Assembly (NCBI GenBank): GCA_019649035.1
Contig: BMAT01009323.1
Coordinates: forward strand, 6,761 to 32,811
DNA from: Elysia marginata
Taxonomy: Eukaryota; Mollusca; Gastropoda; Plakobranchidae
Reading direction: 5' to 3'
DNA: 26,051 nucleotides
Shown here: piece by piece, positions 1 through 11,113 of the stretch
Layout: every line of letters begins with the position of its first letter
Numbering within the stretch: the first letter of the stretch is position 1
Program-made: the position numbers and the translations under genes
Notes under the pieces: generated by a model
The model's database searches: none
Told to the model about the DNA's origin: nothing
The model's input: only the letters and a program-made list of their open reading frames with translations

Positions 1-420
1 GTCTTATTTGATCATTCCCATTATATTCTACACAAAATAACGCTTAATGTGATATATAATATGTCAAAATCAAAGCAAAATTAACTTAATTATAGCTATT
101 TCTTTACAAAAGTTGAATTCCATTGGCAGAAATTTCCAGTGTTAATTGGGAGGGAAAATGGGCCTCAAAATAAATCAAAAAAAAATTTATAACTCAAAAA
201 CTAAAAAACGTATCGACAAAATTAAAAAAGATTCTCAATGTGGAAGGCAAGACCCATCTATTGAGCTATGTTTCATCAATATCCATGAATTTTGAAATTT
301 TCACTAAACTGCCTACTTTAACTTTAAGTAGTCTATTCAGGACATCGCTGATTATTCTATTTATCAACTGTTTTCCCTCAAGATTGTTATAATTAAGACC
401 GTCAAAGTCGTTGAGGTTTT

Positions 421-820
421 TTTTAAACCACGGAAGACCCTTTCCCATCTGAAACTAACAACCCACCGCTTGTAGCAAGCCCATGAACAACAATGAGAGA
501 GCCGCATCAGTCGCCGTTGCTTGTTTAGCTTTGTTGCCAGTTACAGTGTTACTTGACCACTTGAGTTGAGGCCATGTTTACAAGCTAGTCAGAACTTTAC
601 GTTGTGCTTGGCGCTATTGGTTGAGCTCTTTTTTTTACCACAGAAGACCGTTCCCCATCTGAAACTAACAGCCCACAGCTTGTATCGAGCTCATGGACAA
701 GGACAACAATGATCGAGCCGCATCAGTCACCATTGCTTGTTTACATAGATTAGTCGCGAGCTACACGAATGTTTGGCCATGTGAGTTAGTCATCACTTTA
801 CGTTGTGCTTAGCGCTAGTA
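421..820. repeat. Diverged tandem duplication, units of about 190-200 bp
   Basis: Two adjacent direct copies, about 421-620 and 631-820, share ordered blocks. These include CCATCTGAAACTAACA, GAGCCGCATCAGTC, TTGCTTGTTTA and TTTACGTTGTGCTT, separated by small indels and substitutions. The offset falls from 210 to about 201 between the ends of the unit, so indels have accumulated. No coding potential is seen. The pair is more GC-rich than its surroundings and lies about 0.75 kb upstream of the BTB-BACK start codon. Confidence 0.8.
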
Positions 821-910
821 ACTGCTTGTGCATAACGAAGTAGTGGTACGTCCCGACTAAAATGTTTTCGACAGGCATCTAAATTTACCATGCGGTGTTG
901 TGACTACAGG

Positions 911-1175
911 GCCTAGAATCTAGATATAGAAGATATTGATATTTCTATCGACCTGGCGAAGTCTCAAGGGACCGCATGTTTAAGGGTACCGGGTCGAGGG
1001 TAATAAAAATGCGTTACCTGGGAGTTGGGCCTCGATTTTATCTAGAATCTAGATCTATCAACAATTTAGCGATTTATAAGTCTTCACAGAAAACATTCAA
1101 TGGGAGCAGCCATTTTGATTAGTCCTAAGCCTGGCTTAAAACGAATTAGATTTAAAAATTAAATCTAGATTTAGT
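911..1175. repeat. Cluster of CTAGA palindromes
   Basis: Overlapping palindromes built on TCTAGA and AATCTAGATT occur at about 911-929, 1041-1059 and 1160-1175. Single TCTAGA or TAGATC words recur elsewhere in the window, for example near 7360 and 11376. This looks like a genome-typical simple motif, but the local density ahead of a gene is notable. Function unknown. Confidence 0.5.
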
Positions 1176-1558
1176 AATCTATGACACACTAAGTTTTGGG
1201 TGAAATTAATTTAGACTTGTTTAAACAATCTGATCTAAATTAGAAATTCATAAATTTAAAAAGATAAAGATAAAGCAAATGTTCACAAGCTTTAAAGCTG
1301 AGAGAAAAAAAGCAACAAGAAACAGGAATACTAAATTTACATCTTGGCATATTATTGACCAAGGCCAGTTACTCTAGAAAAGGTAGTATTGCTAAGCAAA
1401 ACAAATCAACATAAATTATGACTTTACTGTGTCAAATGCAGGAAATGAGATAACTAGGACTGGTCTGAGGTCTGAAATTTTACCAGGCAAGAGACACTCA
1501 ACAAGATCTATATTTTTCTTTTGCTATGACACGCTGACCTTTTCTGAATGATAGCATT

Positions 1559-1813
1559 ATGTCACATTACGTGAAGGCGTCGAAGAAAACATTCAGCAAA
1601 AGTGCACAGGACTGTCTGGTACGACCCCTATTAAAACAGAGGGAAACCGGTGAACTTTGTGACATCGTTTTAAAGTTAAACGGACGACGATACTATGCTC
1701 ATCGAGCTATTTTAGCTTTATGGAGCCCTTATTTTTTGTCTATGTTCACATGCAACATGAGGGAGAAAAACATCCGAGAAATAGATCTCTCTGCATCTCT
1801 TGATTTGGAACAG
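1559..1813 (+). CDS. BTB-BACK gene, coding exon 1
   Basis: This exon encodes 85 residues, the N-terminal half of the BTB domain, ending GAT TTG GAA CAG before a consensus donor gtaacc (phase 0). Reading through the donor continues open only to 1900, so intron retention would give a truncated BTB fragment of 113 residues. An acceptor-like TAG at 1552-1554 after a short pyrimidine run leaves open a non-coding exon further upstream. Confidence 0.87.
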
Positions 1814-4800
1814 GTAACCTGCAACAAGTTTTTCTTTCTGACCTTAATTAAATATTTTTTATACAAACTCCAATGTAAGTTCTTTGTAATGTGCTCTTAG
1901 TGTAAATGAACCCCAGTAAGTTGGGCATGATTAAAAGAGTAATTGTTGTAAATACCTTAACATTATATGTGATGTCTGGTAAATTTATCAACTTTTCTAC
2001 AGCTGGCTTTGTAAGCTGAACTTTATTGAGCTCATTCTTTAATTTTAAGTTAAAACCATTATTTATAGAAGGCTAGTCTTTCCATTATTTAGTTCCAACT
2101 GACTTTAAGCACAAAAAATAAAGCAACCTGTTGCCACTGCTCAGCAGAGTTGTGATCCCCAAGGGGCCCAAGCCAGTATGACGGATAGATAATTATCATA
2201 AATATAGGCTAACTCAAACCCTTTGTAGTTTGGTCCGCTGCAGGTAATTTGAACTCTTAGTGTTAGGTTTGAAAATTTCATCAGGTCTCTTAAAAATACA
2301 TGAACACTAAATTGTATTTGCCTAATTTTGTTTTTATGTGCAGTAAAAATACTCACCCAAAATTTTGCACCGATAATTCCTTTAAAACCTTTGTAAATTT
2401 TTATAATGAAATTTTTTTCTTGCTTGGTAAAGTAAGATAGTTCCACACTCAATACACGAGTCGAGGAAAAAGTAGGGTTCTCATTACAATTTATGTGCAC
2501 ACAGCATATAGAGGTAGTTTGTCATTGCTTTCTTAATGGCCTTTACTTTTTTCAAGTATTAAGACTAAGAAACTTAACTAGCCATAAAGTACTGGATGGG
2601 CACAGGAAAATCATACAAGTTTATGCTGCCTGTGAATCATCCCCGTACCTCTGAAATATCCGTCAACTGCCCCACTGATTGAGTACTCTCATCCTTTATA
2701 CTGGTTCATGTACCGAATTAAATGCCAGTTCCCACACCTTATGCATAAATTTATGCAGATTTTTTAATCAGTTATTTCTCTTTGAAAAAAAAAGCCTGAA
2801 ATTGTTATTATTTTTTTTAATGGAAGAATTAAAATTAATTTTACTTTTTGTAAAATTTGTCCAGGCCCCTAAAATATTGGGGTTCTTTGCGTCAATGAAT
2901 ACACTTCTCTTGACTTGTTACGAGTAGGCTAATTTGATATTCTATGTTTAATTACACTTAAATAAAAAATCCATGTAGGTAGGTTCATAAAGAAATTTAG
3001 AAACAGAATAGAGATTAGTAAAATCATTAAAGAATTCAGCTCAAGCCACAAATTATATATACTTATTATAGACTGTCTTCCATTTGGTGAAACTCTTGGC
3101 ATCAACATTTTTCACTCCTCTTATATCACAAAATACCACCCATGTCATTTGCATAGGTTTCTAACCAACTAGCAGTGTTGAGCCCAAATTTTTAATTAGA
3201 CATTTTTTCAGTCACTCAAATTGATCGATGTGGTTTTCAAATTGTTTAACTTTGCTTAGCCCAAATTCTGAGCTAGCCTTTAGAAAACTAGAATGATAGG
3301 TGGTCCACATTTCACCACTCTAGATTGCAAAATGGCTAACTTCATATAGATAAAGCACTGAGTTGGCTGTTCAGAAACCTGCAGTGATAAGTCCTCGGGT
3401 CAAGTGGAGTTAGACACTTAGAGAACCACACAGATGAATAAACCAACGTCTAAGTCAATGTTTAGGCTATTTAAAGTTTGAGGGTTAGACACACACTGAT
3501 AGAAGTTCAATAGATGTAATGTCAGGTTTTGTGCTGAAATGAGTTAAGTAGAAACGATGTGTTGTTGTGTTTTGCTGTTCTACAGATTTTGAGTGCTTAA
3601 TACTCATTAGATACCATATATTAGTAGAGTAGCCTGATGATTGAAAGAATGAAATTTCAAAGTTGGAAACTGGATTTTCCAATACCCAGTCTTACATGGG
3701 CATATTCTTTGGGTAATCTTTTGGGTTTTTTTTTGTTTTTTGCACTTCAAAATCTATTTATTTTTTACGTTAAGAAATATTGGATAAAGTGGACATCTTC
3801 TCTCAGTTGTTTAGTGCATTATCTAGAGTGCTATCAAAAGTGTCATTTTTACATAAAAGACAATGCTTTATGTGAGCAAGGATAGAAAAAAGGTCCAATG
3901 CTGTATTTGATCACACACATGGTATAGAGGATACTGTAATCTGCTGAAACTAGATCACACCTAACAGTTAGAAAGATTAAAGGCCAAATTATTTGTTGCA
4001 GACGGAGAAAAGCCCAGTTTTTTTGTATTTTAAATTTAAACTTTCAATTGATTTCCTTGGTATTCTATAATTCTATGAATATATATTTTTTTACTTTTTT
4101 GTTTTGTTTCAGAACTCAGTCTTCAGCATTGTTTTAGACTATTTGTACACTGGAACTCTTCCTCTCACCACGGAAATTATAACTGATGTTGTAAAAATCT
4201 CAGACTTTTTGTTACTGGATGATGTGAGAGAGTTTTGCCAGCAGTTTCTCTTAGGTCTTGGCAACTTGGATCTTTCCAATTGCCTGCGAATTCGTTATTT
4301 GGCTGAGGATCATAATCTGCCGGATGTTGCTGCAGCTGCCAGAAGCATCATTGAGGCTCGATTCCACGACTATTTGATTCACCATGAAGACATCCTTGAT
4401 CTACCGTGGGAATGGCTGATAAAACTATTAGAGGATCCTTGTGTGGTGCAACATACAGGCTATAATGAGCTCCACAGATTGGCAGCTCGGTGGATCAACC
4501 ACGAGAGGGTTTCTCGCTTGCCCTACCAACAAGAGCTCAATAGCATTATAAATGCATGGATTTCAGACTATGCAAATGAAGCTTCCTACCTCGGCAGGGA
4601 GCTGAGAAGCTCACTTGAAGGTAAAGATGCAATAGCCCCAAAGAGCTATGAAGGGACAGACAATGCTTGTCATGCAAATTTTGATCTCATGTCCTATTCT
4701 CAAACTGAATTAACAAGGAGTAGTGACGACAACAAAATCATAGATAAGAAAGAATCTTCCCACATTAACCAAGACTCTTCTCACCCATCACAAATTTTAT

Positions 4801-5957
4801 TTACAGTTGTTTGCAATCAAGGCTTGAAGTTTTTGAAACTTTTCTTGTACAGTCTTGAAGATCAACTTTGGTTTCATTTCCCAGTGTCAGGAGAAAGACT
4901 ATTGCAGTATGTTCCTATGAGACAAACTGTATGCAATATGGTTGCACATGAAGGTAAACTATACATGTATTTGTGCTCTTCTTTTCCTTACCCAACTGAC
5001 ATGCTGAAAATTAACATTCTCACCATTGACCTTTTAACTGGGCAGCCATCATTGTTCTCATTCCGGACCGTTGATTACTACAAACCAACTTACAGGACAA
5101 CTCTCACTAACTTTAGAACAGCACCACCTGCAATGGTGATGTGCAGTGGGCAACTGTTTGTTGTCGGCAATAAAGAGGGTACAGGGCACTTGTTTGCATG
5201 CAATTTGGCCAACAACCAGTATGCTTGCTATCAAATACCAGGCTCTAGATTCATCAGTCTGGCCAGATGTATTGTGAGAAATGACAGGCAGATTTTTATT
5301 TGGTTCAGACATCGAACAGGTCCCTCAGAAGAATTTTGCATTAAAAAATCAGTAGGCTTTATGTTATTTGACGCCAAAATGAAAATCTTCAGCTCATGGG
5401 AATTATCAGCTCCTGATATTTCCTATGACGATTTTGCCAAATGCTTTGTTTTGTGTGTACGAGATGACACTGTGCACATTTACCACCCAGGAGAACCTGC
5501 TTTAGTGCTGGATGAGATCAGGGTGAAATGGGTCACCTCTCTCAGGAGGATCCCGACACCTGGCGGAGAATATGCTGCAGAGGTTCAAGCCTACGGCTAC
5601 CAGATTGCGGTGCCAGCGCAGGAGGGAATATTGATGCTCAACAACTCGCAACCCTACACAACCTCCCTACATGAAGTGTCTGAAAAGTTTCCTTGTGCCA
5701 TGGCTCACATTCCTCCACCAATTGATAATATATCTGTTGCCACCCTGGCGGATATACCAAGGTTCTTGCTGCGGAGTTTACAAAAATGTAACACTTATGA
5801 TGAGGCATACGCCAGTGCACTGCATGTAGCTATGCAATATTCTGATGGGGATTCAGATGAAAGTGTAGCATCAGGTTTTGAAGGAGACTCGGATAACGAT
5901 GAGTATGAGTATGATGAGGATATATATGATTATGAAATCGGTGGTCATGAAGTTTGA
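1559..5957 (+). CDS. BTB-BACK (kelch-like) protein, two exons, complete
   Basis: The coding sequence joins 1559-1813 and 4113-5957, giving 699 residues. An in-frame TGA at 1535 makes the ATG at 1559 the first possible methionine. A BTB/POZ domain spans about residues 30-130 (CDIVLKL, YYAHRAILALWSPYF, then LDYLYTGTL after the junction). A BACK-type helical region covers about 140-240 (LRIRYLAEDHNL, then WEWLIKLL). The following 400 residues sit where kelch repeats would be but lack clear paired-glycine repeats. The last 37 or so residues are rich in D, E and Y. By family, such proteins are usually cytoplasmic substrate adaptors for cullin-3 ubiquitin ligases. That role is inferred, and the exact orthologue is not recognised. 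Confidence 0.88.
1814..4112 (+). other. Intron 1 of the BTB-BACK gene
   Basis: A 2.3 kb phase-0 intron with donor gtaacc and acceptor tttgtttcag. The open frames inside are low-complexity and show no family resemblance. No mobile element was recognised. The junction splits the BTB domain between DLEQ and NSVFSIVLDYLYTG, which reads as continuous BTB sequence, so no coding exon appears to be missing. Confidence 0.85.
4113..5957 (+). CDS. BTB-BACK gene, coding exon 2 (terminal)
   Basis: A single long exon of 614 codons plus TGA. It begins directly after a polypyrimidine tract and CAG, in phase 0. It holds the end of the BTB fold (LDYLYTGTL, VVKISDFLLLDDVREFC), the BACK region, a serine- and asparagine-rich linker (about residues 254-320), the degenerate propeller-position region and the acidic tail. 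Bundling everything after the BTB domain into one exon is common for kelch-like genes. Confidence 0.92.
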   Translation, partial: NSVFSIVLDYLYTGTLPLTTEIITDVVKISDFLLLDDVREFCQQFLLGLGNLDLSNCLRIRYLAEDHNLPDVAAAARSIIEARFHDYLIHHEDILDLPWEWLIKLLEDPCVVQHTGYNELHRLAARWINHERVSRLPYQQELNSIINAWISDYANEASYLGRELRSSLEGKDAIAPKSYEGTDNACHANFDLMSYSQTELTRSSDDNKIIDKKESSHINQDSSHPSQILFTVVCNQGLKFLKLFLYSLEDQLWFHFPVSGERLLQYVPMRQTVCNMVAHEGKLYMYLCSSFPYPTDMLKINILTIDLLTGQPSLFSFRTVDYYKPTYRTTLTNFRTAPPAMVMCSGQLFVVGNKEGTGHLFACNLANNQYACYQIPGSRFISLARCIVRNDRQIFIWFRHRTGPSEEFCIKKSVGFMLFDAKMKIFSSWELSAPDISYDDFAKCFVLCVRDDTVHIYHPGEPALVLDEIRVKWVTSLRRIPTPGGEYAAEVQAYGYQIAVPAQEGILMLNNSQPYTTSLHEVSEKFPCAMAHIPPPIDNISVATLADIPRFLLRSLQKCNTYDEAYASALHVAMQYSDGDSDESVASGFEGDSDNDEYEYDEDIYDYEIGGHEV

Positions 5958-6570
5958 AACTAGGCAGCCTTTATATATAGAAATATACTTACCCAATGTA
6001 GAAGCACAAAGGAGACTAGGCAGCAAAAAGTATATCAAAGTGAGATGTGATACAGTTAACAATCAAATTATCTGCAGCCAACCAAACCTAAGCAAGTTCC
6101 TTATTTCTCTTTACCCAAAGTTGTATTGTTATTTAAGAAAGATTTTTTTAAACCATTTTACCATTTTAAACTTTATGATCTTAAGCTTCTGTTTTAACAT
6201 TAAAAAAGAATACTGCTTTATAAATGATCTTGGAAGGGAAAACTATTTTGAAATTGTGCTAGGAATGTAATTAAGAAGGAATCTCAGCTATATAGAGTAC
6301 TGTTTTTTTTTAGTATTAACTTAATTGACAGGACTTTTTGTAGGAAAAATATCGCCTGCATTCATAATTTTCATGGTGCCATCCTCTCTTGATATTTCAT
6401 GTATTCTTACAGACTCTCTAGTCTACATTGTACTTAAGTATTCAAATTTTACATAAAATTCTTGATCCTACAAGTTTTACGGCAACTATAATCATATTTC
6501 ACTGCTTGAAATGTAACCTGCTTTTTCTGCCGTGGTATTAAAATAAAGTGCAATATCTGAATATGTGATA
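5958..6570 (+). other. 3' UTR of the BTB-BACK gene
   Basis: AT-rich non-coding sequence after the stop codon. Its right boundary is inferred from the poly(A) signal at 6542 followed by a T/GT-rich stretch, giving a UTR of roughly 0.6 kb. Frames that remain open here (5878-6270) overlap the exon end out of frame and are not credible genes. Confidence 0.55.
6542..6547 (+). terminator. Poly(A) signal AATAAA
   Basis: A canonical hexamer 585 nt after the stop codon, followed within about 30 nt by a T- and GT-rich downstream element. Further AATAAA-like words near 6725 could serve as alternatives. Confidence 0.55.
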
Positions 6571-9500
6571 TCTTTTCCTTTGTCCAATTCTACACTTAAG
6601 AAACACTCACTTTTGAAACTGCCTCGAATGTTAAAAAAAATAGTTATTGAAACGACAACAAGCACTGAACTGCTTCTTAATCATTAATCAAAATGGGTTT
6701 CTTTAGCTTTTTATGCAATTATCTATCGTAATAATAAATAATTGGTTAAAGGAGAAGCAGTTGTCTTTATCTCTTCCAAAAGCAACAGATAAACATGTTT
6801 TAAAGATATAAATTGCATGTTAAAATGAACATGTTCTGATTTTCTAATGATAAAAATAGCATGAACACCATAACTTTAATAAAACATATACCACATTTTA
6901 CATTTTATGATGATAAGGAAGAGAAACAAAGCTTTGTACGTATTTATCTTCCATCTTTGAAGAATTAGCCTCAAAGCATTTGATTAGTTGCATCAAAAAC
7001 AAGAAGTCTAGTTTAATTTTAACACTAAATGCCATTTTCTGCATGGGCCTGTTGAATATTTATCTATAATTTTTTTTAAGGATGTTTAATACTCATTGTA
7101 TGGGTGTGTTTAAAGTTATTGTAACTTTTTACAAATTGCACAGGTCAATATTTTCATCATTTAACTTTGACTTGCAACTTAATTAAGTTTTCATACTTCC
7201 TCAGTCAATGGAATTTTGTTTCAGGCATCAAAACTGCTGTGATCTAATGAAATACTTAAATAATAAAAAAAAAATTGGGTGCAAAAAAATTTTATGCGAC
7301 AAATTAATTATGGGCATGGAAATTGGAAAATTGTGTAAAAACATCATTGCAAAACTCTCACTAGATCTAGTTTTCAAATGAAATAAATTTATTAAACCAA
7401 TTGTCAGAAACATTTTTTTTTAATGTGAAATGTACCTGTATCTATAGGGGATCTGATGAAGGGCACTTTCTTTTGAGATCATCTGATTAATTGCATTTAT
7501 TTTGTTGCTTTTCAACCATCAACATAGGTACTGAAATGATAAAAATATGTTAGGAATCAACACATTTAAAATGATAATCTGATAATACACATTTTTTCAT
7601 GTATATCAATTAGTTTCTTACTCAAATTAAAAAAAAATTGTTTGGTTGTAAGATATGAGATGACCAAATTAGTATAAATATGTTATTTCCTTGATTATAA
7701 ACACTGAATTATAACTTTCTTGTAATCACCATTTTGAAAAAAAAATGTGTTTCATGTGAGGCGAGATTACAGTAGAATTTCTACAAGCACAAGCAAAGCT
7801 TTTGATTCAGGTTAAGCATAATTTCTCCTTTAAAATATTAATTCAAAAGGTGTGATTTCAATATTTTTTGCTTGAAATGTTTGTTAATACTCACATTTAT
7901 ATATATGCAGTTATTGAACTTGAAATGTAAGTACTCATAAAGACAAAACCAACTTTAAAGCTTAAACTAAACCATTCACAGCCACATGGATTTCCAGTCC
8001 TTATATATAGAAGAACAACATGCAATGTACTGTTGTGCATTTAAAAAAAAATAATTATTTAGCAGCTGCTCATTGCAAACGTTAATGTATTTCCAGAAAA
8101 TTTTGAATTGTATGGTTTGAGTTTCCCTGGATAAGATGTAGCGCTGTCACAAACTTCAGAATAAATTTAGGATTTTGTAACAGAAGTTTGAATTTTTTAG
8201 ATATTTTTTTGTCAAGGATGAAAATCGTGTTGAGAAAAAAAAGTTTAATGATTTAACAACAATAAGGCTTTCAAGCCTAGAGACAGGGTTATTCCATGAG
8301 TCCATTTGGACTGCAAAACGCACAACTTGTATCCTTCCTTTGCTTTGCATTTGCAAAATAATTTATTCTTATTGTCTAAAAAAAGGAATTTTCGTCAAAA
8401 GCGTTCAATATAGCTTGTGGAGAGTCTAAATGAGTCTCTCGTCATAAATTTGAAGTTTGCTTAAAAAAGTCATAATTTCTTGATTAAATGTGGACCTCTA
8501 TTATGTAATAAATGAACAAAATCAATACTTCCACAGCATTATGATTCAGGCAATTTTAGAAAGCTGAGAAAGATTTATGTATAAAAGTAAAAACACCTTC
8601 TAATACCACTTAAGAAAATAATCACACAGACTTATTTGGACATGTATCAGCCAGACAGTAAGGGAATTAGCTAATATATGCTCATAATTCAAGAATACAG
8701 CCTTCCACAGACCTATAGAATTCTAAAGTTCTTTAAAGATTGTAAGATGTTGAAGATTTTATGTATTTGTGTGCAATTACTTGTATTGTATAAAAAAAGA
8801 AAGTGAACTCTATATTTTTAAGGTTGTTGCTTTACTTGCTGTATATAAAACACTGCTCACTAAAGAAAAACCAAACAAAAAGGAAATACTATAAGTTTTA
8901 TCAATCTTTCTCATTTGATTTTGAAACTTGGCATCCTGAATTCCCATTGCAACTTTTCCCCTCAATTAAATTGCATAGAATTTTCTTTTTTTAAGCACTC
9001 ATGCATTTAAAATTCATGTAATTGCAGGTGTACTTTCATATTAACCTGCCCAGTTAAATAGCTAACTAATTATAATCTTGCATGCATATCAATTATTACA
9101 TAACATAGCTTGCCAGTAACTTGAGGTTTTCCTTAGTCAATATAAACATAATTTACATTCAATTTACCGTTTACATGGTTATCAATTTTTTTCAAAGTTG
9201 TGCAATAAGGAGGTATACTTTTTTAGTTTTTTGAAAGTTACCGTTTGTTCAGACAATGCTGTCGTTTATTGTTTGAGATTGTTTATTAATATTAAAACTT
9301 TATAATATTATCATATACTCATATAATTTTCAATGATCTGGCGTATATTGTGTGACGATATAGAAGTTATCTCATTAACCTTTCTTGTTTCTAGCTGCCA
9401 TATTGTTATACGCATGATAGTTTTATAAGAATATCTGTTTTCTGAATTTATTGTTAAACTAGGCATTAAAAATTTTTAATTATCTTGATGGCCGTCTCTG

Positions 9501-10589
9501 TTAAAATTTTTTTTTCTATGTTAAGCTTACATTTTTTTCAGTGACCTTTTGCGTTTGCGAGATGGATTGTCTTAGTTTCACTACCAAAAGGCATTACCAA
9601 AAAGAACTTTTTTTTGAGGATATTGTTATTTGTGTATCTGTCTGAAAAAAAAACCCAATTTAATAATATCCTTAATTAAGCTTTATGGCCAAGTAATAAA
9701 GTCTTGGGTCATCTGTTCCTTATTTGCATTTCAAAACCTGGTTTGGCCAAATCAGTACAATTTGCTGGAAAAATTTGACCTCACGCAGTTTTATCCTACC
9801 AATAGCTGCTCGTCTCAGAATCAATAATGTGCATCCTCGTTGGTATAGCTTCATGTTTAAAGAATTAATTTGAAGAGCTTTAAAGGTTACAGATGACTGT
9901 GCAAAATTAAATAAAACCAAGCATTAAAACAATTCAAACCAACGTGACCAAAAGCCTCTGCAATCCAGTACTTTCAGATATTCTCCCAGTGTACTAAACT
10001 TACATTGGTGTCTAATAGTAATATTGCAGTTCAGGTGTGGCGCTCCACCTGGCAATTACTTCACATCATGATAGTGGAGATGTTTTGTTTAATTACACTG
10101 TGTTCCAACTGAATAGCTGCGGGGTGGGCAGTGAGAATCCCACCCATTAAGGTCCTACATAACAGATAGCGTAAGGTATTTCGTACTGCAAAACCTCAAT
10201 AGTTAACCTCTGTGAGTCCGACCTGGTGATGGATGGTACCGGGAGGTTTTCTTTATCATAACAAAAATACTTTGTATACAGTTGCCTTAGGTTCTCATGT
10301 CCTTACTTCCTGTCATACAGAAAACTTTTCAACAAATACGTCCTTGACAATGTGCTGTCTTTCTCCTGCCAAATCATTGTTTTGGCCAATGAGGGGGTAT
10401 ATAAATTGTGTGAATATTAAAATTATAATCATGGACTTCTATGAAAAGTCATTTGAAGGGAAACAAACTTGACAACAGAATCAAGGCTTATTTTTTAAAA
10501 AAAAATGGGACAAGAAAATGTGAAAATGAAGAAAAGCTTATTTTGGATAGAGAGTGGCTTTTATTTTCAAAACAAATTGACATGTATTT

Positions 10590-10770
10590 CAATTTATCAA
10601 AGTACTGACCTCTCATTCCTCTCCATTCTATCTTACTGTCTCTTTCTCTATCATGTTATTTCATTCCCTTGCTCTCCTTTTGTTTTAGTAGTCTATTATT
10701 TGTCAGTCTTTTCTTTTTTCTTCTCATATCATTCTCTTTTTCTGTCTGTCTTTTTACTTTTTACACCATC
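10590..10770. repeat. Pyrimidine-rich low-complexity tract
   Basis: The + strand is a long imperfect run of C and T (CTCT, TTCTC and TCTTTC words). It explains the leucine-, serine- and phenylalanine-rich open frame at 10505-10987, which should not be read as a membrane protein. Confidence 0.6.
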
Positions 10771-11036
10771 TTACTTGTTAGCTTTGTGCTTTAAATTTTG
10801 CGTAACACACTTCTCCCTTGAGTTAAAATTTTTATGTAAGACCCCCGGCTACATTATGTCGAAGACTTGGCACAGCAGTTTACCAATACCAGCCACTGTC
10901 CTCATGCAAGCCTTAGTTTATTGGTGTACCTCACTATCTTTTATTGAAAGAACAAATAAATTTTCCTATAGAAACTTACAAATTTAAGCTCTTATACTAA
11001 GTATGCACGTGAAAAACTTTCCTCTGGACCAGTACT

Positions 11037-11113
11037 CTGCTGTGGGCAAACCAAGAGCAGTATCTCTCATATGGTTTACATTGCAGACACTGCACTTGGT
11101 TTGTCCCGGGCAG
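11037..11113 (-). repeat. 77-bp hairpin repeat, copy 1
   Basis: Read on the - strand, this 77-bp unit begins CTGCCCGGGACAAACC and ends TTTGCCCACAGCAG. Its two ends are imperfect inverted repeats of about 30 nt. A second copy of the same length lies in opposite orientation at 19213-19289. Over the first 56 nt the two agree at about 48 positions. The size and self-complementarity suggest a miniature inverted-repeat element or a structured repeat. I do not recognise the family. Confidence 0.65.

Larger units (their letters stand above)
1..1558. other. Upstream flank of the BTB-BACK gene
   Basis: No convincing coding exon is visible here. Short open frames give low-complexity peptides without family resemblance. 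The stretch contains a tandem duplication (421-820) and CTAGA-rich palindromes (911-1175), listed separately. The promoter and 5' leader of the + strand gene should lie here, but I see no clear TATA box or initiator that would fix a transcription start. Confidence 0.6.

Noticed and set aside
2141..2500. 119-codon - strand frame in the BTB-BACK intron
   Set aside because: There is no family resemblance, composition is typical of AT-rich intron, and no splice partner is evident.
5058..5312. - strand open frames inside the BTB-BACK exon (5058-5312, 5638-5820)
   Set aside because: They are antisense shadows of a well-supported coding exon.
5878..6270. 130-codon + strand frame over the end of the BTB-BACK gene
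   Set aside because: It overlaps the supported exon out of frame and runs into AT-rich 3' UTR, so it is a shadow with no domain resemblance.
7760..7785. Another Tigger-like terminus (TACAGTAGAATT)
   Set aside because: It is only a dozen bases with no continuing similarity, and such a match is expected by chance in AT-rich DNA.
10505..10987. 160-codon open frame resembling a membrane protein
   Set aside because: Its hydrophobicity comes from a pyrimidine-rich low-complexity tract. There is no domain resemblance and no splice or poly(A) support.
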